DNA of 64,000 nt from Hallella mizrahii (GTDB lineage Bacteria > Bacteroidota > Bacteroidia > Bacteroidales > Bacteroidaceae): NCBI RefSeq assembly GCF_009695775.1, contig NZ_VUNG01000004.1, positions 62,001 to 126,000 on the forward strand, in the 5' to 3' direction. The notes beneath the pieces were generated by a model that made no database searches, was not told where the DNA came from, and saw nothing but the letters and a program-made list of their open reading frames with translations. Below, one piece after another: positions 9,325-17,613 of this stretch. How positions within the stretch are numbered: position 1 is the first letter of the stretch; each line of letters opens with the position of its first letter. The position numbers were made by a program, and so were the translations under genes.

Positions 9325-10227
9325 ATGAATATGAAAACGATACTTCTTACACTCGCACTTATTTTTTCAATGACCATCCATGCTGCACAGCCCGATACGG
9401 TAAAGGTCCGCTACATCCACCGTCTCACGGAGGACGATGCACGTATCTTCGAGAACAACCTCCAGAAGACCGTCATCTACGTCAACGATCAGGTGACCAC
9501 CCATCTCATCATGCCGGAGAACATCAAGCTCGTGGACATCTCCACAGACAAGCTCGTCGGCAACCAGTGCGCCGACAACATCGTCCGACTGAAACCCAAG
9601 TCTACGTTGATGGACAACGAACTGGCGGGAACGGTAACTGTCATCGGCGAGCGACACATCGCTCAGTTCACCGTCTATTACACTAAAGCCCCCAAGCGTG
9701 CCCACTCCGTCTATACCGTCGGCCAGGAGGACATCCGCGACTACACCAACCCGGAGGTGAGCATGACGCAGGGCGACATGTCCCGTCTCTGCTGGTCCAT
9801 TTTCATGAGCCGCCGCAAGTGCTTCCGTGTGCACGGCAAGCAGTACGGCATCCGTGCGCAAGTGAACAACATCTACACTGTCGGCGACTACTTCTTCATC
9901 GACTTCTCGTTGCAGAACAAGAGCAACATCAAGTACGACATCGCCGAGATCCGACTGAAGCTGATGGACAAGAAAGAGCTCAAAGCCACGAACTCACAGA
10001 CCATTGAGCTCACGCCGGTGTATATGGTCAACCATGCCGACCACTTCACCAAGTCCTACCGCAATGTCATCGTCCTCAAGAAGCTCACCTTCCCTGAAGA
10101 GAAGAAGCTCCGCCTTGAAATCACCGAGGACCAGATAAGCGGCCGCGTCAGCTATCTCGACATTAACTACCGTGACATCCTCAATGCTGACAGCTTTGCG
10201 CCGGAATTGCTGATAAACTTGCAATAG
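9325..10227 (+). CDS. traN: TraN conjugation protein, VirB9-like
   Basis: A 300-aa exported protein. The frame is open from 9274, but the ATG at 9325 begins a good signal peptide (MNMKTILLTLALIFS, cleavage after IHAAQ), so I use it. The mature protein is rich in beta strands (IKLVDIS, GTVTVIGERHIAQFTVYY, YFFIDFSLQNKSNIKYDI), as in TraN, the VirB9-like outer-membrane core protein that pairs with TraM. It is the last channel gene of the operon before the structured gap and the coupling-protein gene. Confidence 0.87.
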   Translation: MNMKTILLTLALIFSMTIHAAQPDTVKVRYIHRLTEDDARIFENNLQKTVIYVNDQVTTHLIMPENIKLVDISTDKLVGNQCADNIVRLKPKSTLMDNELAGTVTVIGERHIAQFTVYYTKAPKRAHSVYTVGQEDIRDYTNPEVSMTQGDMSRLCWSIFMSRRKCFRVHGKQYGIRAQVNNIYTVGDYFFIDFSLQNKSNIKYDIAEIRLKLMDKKELKATNSQTIELTPVYMVNHADHFTKSYRNVIVLKKLTFPEEKKLRLEITEDQISGRVSYLDINYRDILNADSFAPELLINLQ

Positions 10228-10258
10228 AGTATTTCAAAGGCTAAGCAAATATGCTGTC

Positions 10259-10352
10259 TTGATGCGTGGCAGATGCCAATGAAATCTGCGACAAATGCCA
10301 ACGACATGCATGGCAAATGCCAGTGATGTCGTTGGCAAATGCTTTGCATCAA
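10259..10352. repeat. Nested inverted repeat (cruciform-like) before the coupling protein
   Basis: Outer arms TTGATGC (10259-10265) and GCATCAA (10346-10352) and inner arms GCCAACGACAT (10297-10307) and ATGTCGTTGGC (10326-10336) are perfect complements. GGCAAATGCC-type units repeat inside. In RNA this would fold into a branched structure in the untranslated gap between traN and the coupling-protein gene. Confidence 0.6.
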
Positions 10353-10410
10353 CAATCCGGCCGCGTGAAACTCCTAACTTCTATTTCCTAACTCCTAACT
10401 CCTTAAAACC

Positions 10411-12714
10411 GTGGAAGAAACCCGTGAACAGCAACAGATGTACAACATGTTCCGCTCGTGCATCTACCTGATACTGATTGTAGAGATTGTGATGAACCTA
10501 CCCGTCACGACCTCCAACTCCATGATTGTCTTTGTGCTCGATGTGTTCCACCGCTTCAAGGTCTTTGACTCTGTGGCTACCTGTAAGGTGATGGAGCTCA
10601 TCTGCATCACCGTTACCTGCATTGGAACGAAAGCACGGAAGAGCCTGAAATGGAATCTCAAGACCATGGTGCTCTATCCTGTCCTCGCCGGAGCTACCAT
10701 GATAGTCCTGTGCTTCGTCTTCTACGGCATGTCCCTCAACGGCGCTTTTGCCGGTTATCCCCTCAACCGCTGTCTCTATGTCCTCTGTTCCGTAGTCGGT
10801 ACGATGCTCATCCACCAGGGCTTTGATGCCATCGCGCAGTACTTGGGCATGAAGATTGGTGATGATAAATGGAATTTCGACAATGAGAGCTTCGAGCAGA
10901 GCCGTAACAAGGAAGAGAATGAGTACAGCGTCAATATCCCCATGGTCTATTACTACAAAAAGAAACTGAACCACGGCTGGATCAACATCATCAACCCTTT
11001 CCGTGCCACCATCGTCTTGGGTACGCCCGGCTCTGGTAAGTCATTCGGCATCATCGACCCGTTCATCCGCCAGCACAGTGCCAAGGGCTTTGCCATGATG
11101 GTCTACGACTATAAGTTCCCGGCATTGGCCCGCAACCTCTTCTACCAGTACTGCAAAAACCGCAAGCAGGGCACGCTTCCCAAGAACTGCGGCTTCCGCA
11201 TCGTCAACTTCACCGATGTGGAGTACAGCAACCGTGTGAACCCCATCCAGCGGAAGTATATCCCAGACCTTGCAGCCGCCTCTGAGACAGCAGCAACGCT
11301 TCTATCATCCCTCAACAAAGGCGGTGGCGAGAAGAAAGGCGGCTCCGAGGCCTTCTTCCAGAACTCCGCCGAGAACTTCCTTGCCGCCATCATTTACTTC
11401 TTTGTCAACTTCCATCCGACTGGCTACAAGAACGGCAGGAAGCTTACCCGCTATGTCGAGTATGACGGCAGAAAACTGAAACTCGTCACAAGGAAGTGGC
11501 GCGACTATAAGGCTTTGGACGAACGGGGCAACGTAGTCCTTGACTTCACCGACCGAGAGAGCAACAATGTCTCCACCGATGCCGACGGCATGTTCGTCGA
11601 CCTCAACGGCTTCAGCTACCTTGACCGCAACCAAAAGGAAATCACCATCACTCGCAGTTGGTACGAGGACGAGCGCGGTAACGAGGTGGAGCCCGACACC
11701 ATCACCGGCGAATACTCTGATATGCCTCATGTGCTCAGCTTCTTGGGTCGTAGCTATAGCGAAGTATTCGACATACTGATGGACGACCCCAAAATCATGT
11801 CACTGATGGCACCGTTCCAAAGTGCCTATAAGAACAAAGCCAACGACCAATTGGAAGGTATGGTGGGTACGCTACGTGTCAATGCCGCCCGTCTTGTTTC
11901 CCCAGAGGCATACTGGGTGTTCACCGGCGACGACTTTGACTTGAAGATATCCGACAGGAACAGTCCCAGCTATCTTGTCATCGCCAACGACCCCGAAAAG
12001 GAACAGGTCATCGGCTCGCTCAATGCCCTTATCCTCAACCGACTTGTCACACGCATCAACAGCAAGGGTAACCTGCCCGTGAGCATCATCGTCGATGAGC
12101 TGCCCACGCTCTACTTCCACAAGATAGACCGCCTTATCGGTACGGCACGAAGCAATAAGGTGGCTGTCACCCTCGGTTTTCAGGAACTCCCCCAGTTGGA
12201 GGCCGACTACGGCAAGAACGGTATGCAGAAGATCATCACCACCTGCGGCAACATCTTCATGGGTGCGGCACGCAACAAAGAGACTTTGGAGTGGGCACAG
12301 AACGATGTCTTCGGCAAGGCCAAACAGACAAGTAAGTCCATCACCATCAACGACTCAAAGGTCAGCACCTCCATCAGCGAGAAGATGGACAACCTCGTTC
12401 CAGCCGCCAAGATTGCCGACATGGCCACCGGTTGGCTCGCAGGACAGGCTGCCCGCGACTTCACACCCACGGAGCGCAGCTCCTTTAGCGGCATCAACCT
12501 TGAGGAAAGCCCTGAGTTCAAGACCACGAAGTATTTTTGCAAGACCAACTTCAATATGGCAGAGATCAAGAAAGAAGAAGCTCAATACGTTGACCTCCCC
12601 AAGATCTACGCCTTCAAGGATGCCCGTCAGAAGGAAGTCATGCTCAACCGCAACTTTGCTCGAGTGAACCGTGAGATAGACGAAATGATAAAGAGCCTGC
12701 TCAACTCTCAGTAA
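10411..12714 (+). CDS. Type IV coupling protein (VirD4/TraG family; MobC/TraG of Bacteroides ICEs)
   Basis: Couples the relaxosome to the mating channel and pumps DNA. The 767-aa product has hydrophobic segments near residues 14-30, 85-105 and 120-140, Walker A GTPGSGKS at 204-211 and Walker B IIVDELP with Asp562/Glu563, then the conserved QELPQLEADYG region. The start is a GTG at 10411; there is no upstream in-frame ATG before the structured leader. A terminator follows at 12742. VirD4 family membership is certain; which relaxase it serves (an ICE relaxase outside the window, the one at 41156-42520, or both) cannot be told here. Confidence 0.92.
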   Translation: MEETREQQQMYNMFRSCIYLILIVEIVMNLPVTTSNSMIVFVLDVFHRFKVFDSVATCKVMELICITVTCIGTKARKSLKWNLKTMVLYPVLAGATMIVLCFVFYGMSLNGAFAGYPLNRCLYVLCSVVGTMLIHQGFDAIAQYLGMKIGDDKWNFDNESFEQSRNKEENEYSVNIPMVYYYKKKLNHGWINIINPFRATIVLGTPGSGKSFGIIDPFIRQHSAKGFAMMVYDYKFPALARNLFYQYCKNRKQGTLPKNCGFRIVNFTDVEYSNRVNPIQRKYIPDLAAASETAATLLSSLNKGGGEKKGGSEAFFQNSAENFLAAIIYFFVNFHPTGYKNGRKLTRYVEYDGRKLKLVTRKWRDYKALDERGNVVLDFTDRESNNVSTDADGMFVDLNGFSYLDRNQKEITITRSWYEDERGNEVEPDTITGEYSDMPHVLSFLGRSYSEVFDILMDDPKIMSLMAPFQSAYKNKANDQLEGMVGTLRVNAARLVSPEAYWVFTGDDFDLKISDRNSPSYLVIANDPEKEQVIGSLNALILNRLVTRINSKGNLPVSIIVDELPTLYFHKIDRLIGTARSNKVAVTLGFQELPQLEADYGKNGMQKIITTCGNIFMGAARNKETLEWAQNDVFGKAKQTSKSITINDSKVSTSISEKMDNLVPAAKIADMATGWLAGQAARDFTPTERSSFSGINLEESPEFKTTKYFCKTNFNMAEIKKEEAQYVDLPKIYAFKDARQKEVMLNRNFARVNREIDEMIKSLLNSQ

Positions 12715-12741
12715 GTTATCACAAGTGATTAAGCATCAATA

Positions 12742-12784
12742 GGGATATTCTCTCAATCTGTAGGGAATATCCCATTGTTTTTTG
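12742..12784 (+). terminator. Rho-independent terminator after the transfer operon
   Basis: Arms GGGATATTC (12742-12750) and GAATATCCC (12765-12773) pair perfectly over 9 bp and are followed by ATTGTTTTTTG. It closes the tra operon and overlaps the -33 box of the next promoter. Confidence 0.75.
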
Positions 12785-12804
12785 CCAAATTATCATTACC
12801 TTTG
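12774..12804 (+). promoter_or_regulatory. Bacteroidetes promoter for the secreted coiled-coil protein
   Basis: ATTG at 12774-12777 and TACCTTTG at 12797-12804, separated by 19 bp, fit the TTTG/TAnnTTTG consensus. It lies 25 bp before the ATG at 12829 and rules out the longer start at 12775, which would fall inside the promoter. Confidence 0.7.
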
Positions 12805-12828
12805 TACCATACATCAACAACGTATCTT

Positions 12829-13425
12829 ATGAACAAAATCATTACGCTTATCATGTGTGTGGCTTTCTCCGCCACGATGTCAGGACAGACAGTAAAAGTA
12901 GAAGACCGTGTCAAGACACTTGAAGGAGATGTAAAGACCCTGAAGGGTCAAGTTGAAACGCAGAACGGTCAGATAGCCTCAATGCAGTCTCGTCTTAATG
13001 AGCTTGCAGACATAAATGCTGAGTATAAGAAAGCATTGGACATCAAGCAGACCTTGAACACTACCGATGTGGACGGCTATCAGTATGGTTTCGTATCGGC
13101 TGTTGGAGATAAGACTACAGGGAAGTTAGTCGTAACATTAAACTTATTCAATCCAGGCGAAAGTAGAGAAAAGCAGATGCAACAAGCCCAAATCTCTGAT
13201 TATGTCGGCAATGCTTACGCAACTTATGAATACAAATTTGGAAATCTGGAAAATGCAAGACCCACCATTGACAGCAATACCACTATAAGGCTGAAATTTC
13301 ACTTTGCTGATGTATCGACTGAAACAAAGCGGATAGCATCGCTCACGGTAAAAGCCTATTCATCAACATGGGGAAATAAGGACATGTCGTTCAACTTCCG
13401 CGACCTTCCAGTGGAATGGAAGTGA
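12829..13425 (+). CDS. Secreted coiled-coil protein of unknown function
   Basis: A 198-aa protein with a signal peptide (IITLIMCVAFSATMSGQ) and a heptad-repeat coiled coil at about residues 20-70 (VKTLEGDVKTLKGQVETQNG), followed by a beta-rich domain of about 120 residues. It has its own promoter and sits after the terminator of the transfer operon, so it is cargo rather than part of the mating machine. I do not recognise the family; an envelope role is likely from the signal peptide alone. Confidence 0.7.
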   Translation: MNKIITLIMCVAFSATMSGQTVKVEDRVKTLEGDVKTLKGQVETQNGQIASMQSRLNELADINAEYKKALDIKQTLNTTDVDGYQYGFVSAVGDKTTGKLVVTLNLFNPGESREKQMQQAQISDYVGNAYATYEYKFGNLENARPTIDSNTTIRLKFHFADVSTETKRIASLTVKAYSSTWGNKDMSFNFRDLPVEWK

Positions 13426-13436
13426 CACAGCTATAC

Positions 13437-13518
13437 AAGTTGCCCGCAAGAGAGAAGCAGAAGATAATCATTGGCTTCCTGCCTATGAAAAAGCCTTACC
13501 GCTCTCATCGGGCAACTT
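13437..13518. repeat. Long-loop inverted repeat
   Basis: AAGTTGCCCG (13437-13446) and CGGGCAACTT (13509-13518) are perfect 10-bp complements separated by 62 bp. It lies just after the secreted coiled-coil gene and may end its transcript. A second, shorter inverted repeat, GTGGATT / AATCCAC, lies nearby at about 13578-13612. Confidence 0.45.
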
Positions 13519-13619
13519 TCTTCTAAATTCAAGTTTTGTATGCAACTAATGTACAACAACGAATAACAATATATACGTGGATTCTCCTAAAAACTCTGAT
13601 AAATCCACATAATTGATTC

Positions 13620-14147
13620 TTACATTCGACTATCTGTAGTCTTCTTGATTATCATTCCTAAGTATTTTCGGAATATGGGATGCATAGCATTACCTGGGCT
13701 GTCGGGAAACATCAGAGATTCTGCTTCATTTGCGGGAATCCACTTGGCATTGTTCACCTCACTTGAGAGTCTAAGTGGTTGCTTCTTGCATAGTCCTATG
13801 AAGCCAATCATTAGTTGGTCACGCTTTGGGAAATAGTAAGTTCCTGCAAAATCTAAGGAATCAAGGTCTATACCTAACTCTTCCTTTACTTCTCTCATTG
13901 CTGTAGATTCGGCATTCTCACCCGGCTGTATAAAACCTGATACATAGCTGTAGTACTGAGTGGAAAGATAGTTTTGCCGAAGCATGGCTATCTCTTGCAA
14001 CTCATTAGCCACAAGGATGATAACACACGTAGAAAAGCCATCGAACCAATATTTGGCACAATGCTCGCAGTAAGGGACACCACCATCGTCACCTGCTTCT
14101 TTCAGTGTAAGCTTGCTTCCGCAAGTTGGACAATATTTATAATGCAT
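13620..14147 (-). CDS. NUDIX hydrolase with N-terminal zinc ribbon (NudC-like)
   Basis: A 175-aa hydrolase of nucleoside diphosphate-linked compounds, possibly NAD(H) or capped RNA. It has a zinc ribbon with Cys6, Cys9, Cys27 and Cys30, then a complete Nudix box (Gly71, Glu77, REVKEELG at 85-92). That is the domain order of NudC-type proteins, but it is shorter and lacks the N-terminal NudC domain. It is on the opposite strand to its neighbours and follows a small frameshifted ORF. A TAACTTTG -7 box on the minus strand (14315-14322) could drive both. Substrate is not deducible. Confidence 0.85.
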   Translation of the reverse strand: MHYKYCPTCGSKLTLKEAGDDGGVPYCEHCAKYWFDGFSTCVIILVANELQEIAMLRQNYLSTQYYSYVSGFIQPGENAESTAMREVKEELGIDLDSLDFAGTYYFPKRDQLMIGFIGLCKKQPLRLSSEVNNAKWIPANEAESLMFPDSPGNAMHPIFRKYLGMIIKKTTDSRM

Positions 14148-14155
14148 ATTATATC

Positions 14156-14283
14156 TTATTCTTTATTTTCTAAAAACGCCTCGATAGCCTTCCAGTCAAG
14201 CAGATTGTCATCGAGCCCATTGTTTTCTATATCTTTAGCCAAATCATATCGTAATCGTCAAATGATAGTTCAATATCCTTCAT
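14156..14283 (-). pseudogene. Small ORF with a one-base frameshift
   Basis: From the ATG at 14283 the frame reads MKDIELSFDDYD and then stops after six more codons; shifting by one base continues as DLAKDIENNGLDDNLLDWKA and on to a TAA at 14156. Total length is 128 nt, not a multiple of three. The two halves join at an alternating GAT/TAT stretch and would give an acidic protein of about 43 aa just upstream of the NUDIX gene. It could also be two unrelated fragments or a sequencing error. Confidence 0.4.
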
Positions 14284-14397
14284 ATCTTCCTATGATAATG
14301 ATGTGGTCTGTCCACAAAGTTACGAATAAACTTTGATATACCTATCTTATTTGTCGGTATTTATTTCAATATGTGCACTTTCAAAAGTCATTGGTAT

Positions 14398-14637
14398 TCA
14401 GTCAGAGAGTTGCGGATACTTCTCCAAGAGCTTGTTCATCAGCACATCAAGATTGTCGCCCAAGTCACGGGAGTAGTCAATAGGCACAAATACCTCATGT
14501 GCCGGCATCTTCACTCCCAACATGTTCAACGCCTCATGATAGACGACAGGGAGATGGATGTCGCCAAAGGCGAAGGCAAATTTGCCACCGCGAGCTGTAA
14601 AATCGCTTATTTCTTGTTTGAACGTAGTCTTGTCCAT
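14398..14637 (-). CDS. Small hypothetical protein, divergent from recD2
   Basis: A 79-aa soluble protein with no recognised family. It has its own promoter: the minus-strand box TACTTTTG (14669-14662) lies 25 bp before the ATG. It is divergently transcribed from the RecD2-like gene, with only 82 bp between starts, which suggests joint control. The composition is balanced and no signal peptide or cysteines are present. I regard it as a real gene because of the promoter spacing. Confidence 0.6.
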   Translation of the reverse strand: MDKTTFKQEISDFTARGGKFAFAFGDIHLPVVYHEALNMLGVKMPAHEVFVPIDYSRDLGDNLDVLMNKLLEKYPQLSD

Positions 14638-14661
14638 TATCTGTTTTCCATTTGTGGACTA

Positions 14662-14709
14662 CAAAAGTACAATTGTTTTCTTGAATGCCCAATAATTTCC
14701 GTACTTTTG
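14662..14709. promoter_or_regulatory. Back-to-back divergent promoters
   Basis: TACTTTTG occurs on the minus strand at 14669-14662 and on the plus strand at 14702-14709. The plus box has a TTG 18 bp upstream and leads into recD2 at 14720; the minus box has a TTG about 20 bp upstream and leads into the small gene ending at 14398. The two promoters overlap, so polymerase binding should be mutually exclusive. Confidence 0.65.
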
Positions 14710-14719
14710 TATAATAGTT

Positions 14720-16921
14720 ATGAAGCTGCGCGCGGTCATAGAGCGGATTACGTATCAGAATGGTGAGAACGCCTATTCGATACTGAAGGCACGGGTGAAG
14801 GGGTATGACGACCTCGTCACCCTGGTCGGCAACATGCTTGACGTGACCGTGGGCACCGTACTTGTCGCCGACGGCCAGTGGAAAGTCAACCGGCAATACG
14901 GCAGCCAGTTTGTCGTCGAGAGCTACGAGGAAGCCATGCCCGCCACGCTCTTCGGACTGGAGAAGTACCTTGGCAGCGGACTTGTCAAAGGCATCGGGCC
15001 AAAGTTCTCCAAACTCATCGTAGCCAAATTCGGAATGGACACCTTCGACATCATCGAGAAGGACTGTCAGCGGCTTGGCGAGGTGGACGGTATCGGTCCT
15101 AAGCGCATCAAGAAGATCCACGACTCGTGGATGAAGCAACTCGACATCAAGGATGTGATGGTCTTCCTCCAGGGCAACGGTGTCAGCACCGCCTATGCTG
15201 CAAAGATCTACAAGGCCTACGGCAAGGAGAGCATTGACAAGGTGAAGCAGAATCCCTACTGCCTTGCCGACGACATCTGGGGCATCGGCTTCAAGACCGC
15301 TGACTCCATCGCTGCGAAGATGGGCTATGGCAAGAATGACGAGCGACGGTGTCGCAGTGGCATCCTCTATACCCTCAACCAACTCGCTAACGAAGGCCAT
15401 GTCTATGCCAACCGTGACCAACTCTTGGAAGCTGGAGTGAAATTGTTGGAAGCCGACAAAGCATCCATCGAGTCCGCCCTCGACAAGATGATAACTGATG
15501 AGGACCTGAAGACCGAAGACAAGGCCATCTATCTTCCGCCATTCTATTTCAGTGAGGTGGGCACAGCCAACAAGCTCAAGGCCCTCTTGACTACCCGACA
15601 GCAGAAGATGTTCGAGAAAGAGCCCGACATTGCGGCTATCAGCAAGAAGACTGGCATCAATTATGATGACCTTCAGGCCGAAGCCATTCGTACCGCTGTC
15701 CATAACAAGGTGATGGTGCTCACGGGCGGACCCGGTACTGGAAAGACCACTACCGAGGACGGTATCATCGCAGCCTTCAAGGAGATGGGACTTCACATTC
15801 TCCTTGCCGCACCTACCGGCCGTGCCGCCAAGCGCATGACTGAGGCCACAGGCATGGAGGCCAAGACCATCCACCGGCTGTTGGAGTTCAACCCTGCTGA
15901 GGGCTACAAGCGCAATGACGAAAACCCGTTGGAGGGTGACGCGCTCATCATCGACGAGTGTTCAATGATCGATATTATTCTGATGAACTCCCTCTTGAAA
16001 GCTGTTCCTGCCGACATGCGTCTGCTGCTCATCGGTGATGTGGACCAGTTGCCGAGCGTCGGTGCTGGCAACGTGCTTAGAGATATTATCGACTCGGGTG
16101 TCGTCCCCGTGGTACGCCTCACCCGCATCTTCCGCCAGGCACAGACCAGCCGCATCATCATGAATGCTCACGCCATAAACGACGGACGGATGCCCGACAT
16201 CCGCAACGGCAAACAGTCCGACTTCTTCTTCATGGAGTGTGAGGAGCCGGAGCAGATAGCCTCAACCATCGTCGATTTGGTCAGCCAACGACTGCCCAAG
16301 GCCTACAACATACCGCGAAGCAGCATCCAAGTACTCACGCCCATGCAGCGCAGTGCCATCGGAGCCAACAGTCTGAACATGTCCATTCAGCAGCGAGTCA
16401 ATCCCACCGGCAGCGGCCTCTCACGTGCCGGATTCGTGTTCCGCAAAGGCGACCGTGTGCTGCAACTAAAGAACGACTACACCAAGGAAGTATTCAACGG
16501 TGACATAGGACTTATCACCGCCGTCAACATGGAGGACCGCACACTGACGGTCAGCTTCGACGGCAAGGAAGTGGAATACGAGTCCACCGAGCTTGACGAG
16601 CTCAGTCTTGCATACGCCACGACCATCCACAAGAGCCAGGGCAGTGAATATCCCATCGTTGTCATTCCCGTCCACTTCACAAACTATGTCATGCTCCAGC
16701 GTAACCTCATCTACACCGCTGTCACCCGTGCCAAGAAAGTCTGCGTCGTCATCGGTCAGCGTCGTGCCCTATGGTATGCCGTCAGCCACGTCACCGTTAC
16801 CGAGCGCAACACACGGCTCAAGGAACGGTTGCAGGGCAAGACCATTCCGTTGAGCTATACACGGCAAGACGAAGAGAGTCAGACGGATATAGCGGCCGAG
16901 AATGGGCCTACAACAAAATAG
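14720..16921 (+). CDS. recD2: RecD2-type ATP-dependent DNA helicase
   Basis: Superfamily 1B 5'-3' helicase of 733 aa. N-terminal helix-hairpin-helix region (residues about 80-205, e.g. LGEVDGIGPKRIKKI and IWGIGFKTADSIA), then Walker A GGPGTGKT at 336-343, Walker B IIDECSMID and a C-terminal UvrD-like motif (LAYATTIHKSQGSEYP). RecD2 acts outside RecBCD in DNA repair or replication restart; as ICE cargo it may help maintain transferred DNA. GC-rich codon use resembles that of the tra operon. A 76-aa ORF follows 6 bp downstream. Confidence 0.93.
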   Translation: MKLRAVIERITYQNGENAYSILKARVKGYDDLVTLVGNMLDVTVGTVLVADGQWKVNRQYGSQFVVESYEEAMPATLFGLEKYLGSGLVKGIGPKFSKLIVAKFGMDTFDIIEKDCQRLGEVDGIGPKRIKKIHDSWMKQLDIKDVMVFLQGNGVSTAYAAKIYKAYGKESIDKVKQNPYCLADDIWGIGFKTADSIAAKMGYGKNDERRCRSGILYTLNQLANEGHVYANRDQLLEAGVKLLEADKASIESALDKMITDEDLKTEDKAIYLPPFYFSEVGTANKLKALLTTRQQKMFEKEPDIAAISKKTGINYDDLQAEAIRTAVHNKVMVLTGGPGTGKTTTEDGIIAAFKEMGLHILLAAPTGRAAKRMTEATGMEAKTIHRLLEFNPAEGYKRNDENPLEGDALIIDECSMIDIILMNSLLKAVPADMRLLLIGDVDQLPSVGAGNVLRDIIDSGVVPVVRLTRIFRQAQTSRIIMNAHAINDGRMPDIRNGKQSDFFFMECEEPEQIASTIVDLVSQRLPKAYNIPRSSIQVLTPMQRSAIGANSLNMSIQQRVNPTGSGLSRAGFVFRKGDRVLQLKNDYTKEVFNGDIGLITAVNMEDRTLTVSFDGKEVEYESTELDELSLAYATTIHKSQGSEYPIVVIPVHFTNYVMLQRNLIYTAVTRAKKVCVVIGQRRALWYAVSHVTVTERNTRLKERLQGKTIPLSYTRQDEESQTDIAAENGPTTK

Positions 16922-16927
16922 CGAACC

Positions 16928-17158
16928 ATGCAATACGAGGATATTTGGCAGATACAGGACGAGATAACGTCAGCGGTTAACTCCCTTGGCTATTCCCTAT
17001 GGGACTTGCACTACGAGCGCCCGTCCTTCTCCTTCCACTTAGAGTTGAATGAACATCTACCCGACGATGCTCTCTCGTTTTTCTGCTCTCAGATGCCACT
17101 GCCAACTGACTATGACGGAGAAGGTAGTATTGGCTCACTATTCGTATTGTACCCATAA
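16928..17158 (+). CDS. Small hypothetical protein downstream of recD2
   Basis: A 76-aa soluble acidic protein starting 6 bp after the recD2 stop, so almost certainly cotranscribed. It has many aromatic residues (YSLWDLHYERPSFSFHLEL) and no motif that I recognise. The spacing is the main support for its being real. Confidence 0.55.
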   Translation: MQYEDIWQIQDEITSAVNSLGYSLWDLHYERPSFSFHLELNEHLPDDALSFFCSQMPLPTDYDGEGSIGSLFVLYP

Positions 17159-17613
17159 AAAATAAGAAGATTAAGGATACTTCATATTCATGGATACAGC
17201 TCAAAAAGATGGACAAACATGGATAAAAGAAAAAGTTGCAGGAATCAGAGAACACCAGTACCTTTGTAATCGTAACACTAAATATAATGGATATGAAGGA
17301 AACTGTTTCTACGATACTTCATTTAGCTCGTCGATGTAGGCAAGGCGTTCCGCTTGCGTGTTTGTAGTTGCGTCTAAGCATGGAAAAGCAAAATTATATT
17401 TTGCTCATAAAAACAGGACTGTTACAAATATTTTTATTAAATTTGCAACAAATGCCTATCTTATAAACAGAGCTTAAACCTACTTAGTAGTGCAACTATC
17501 TAATAATAAGCGAGTATCAGCTCTGTAGATAAAGGAAGGCTGTAAAACACATAAAGGAACATTCAACCATAAAAAGGTCATCCAAGATATAGATGGAGCC
17601 TCAATTTTAAAAT
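17159..17613 (+). promoter_or_regulatory. 455-bp leader region of the defence-like operon
   Basis: Holds a strong Bacteroidetes promoter (TTG 17236-17238, 20 bp, TACCTTTG 17259-17266), so the first gene would have an mRNA leader of about 340 nt. In that leader are a 26-codon ORF (17287-17367, MDMKETVSTILHLARRC...) and a hairpin AGCAAAAT/ATTTTGCT (17387-17405, 3-base loop). A second possible -7 box, TAAATTTG, lies at about 17437-17444. No longer gene was found. Composition shifts to AT-rich here, marking the border of the inserted island. Confidence 0.6.

Noticed and set aside
14534..15874. 446-codon minus-strand frame across recD2
   Set aside because: It lies antisense to the helicase motifs and would span the divergent promoters; the RecD2 frame has clear Walker motifs.
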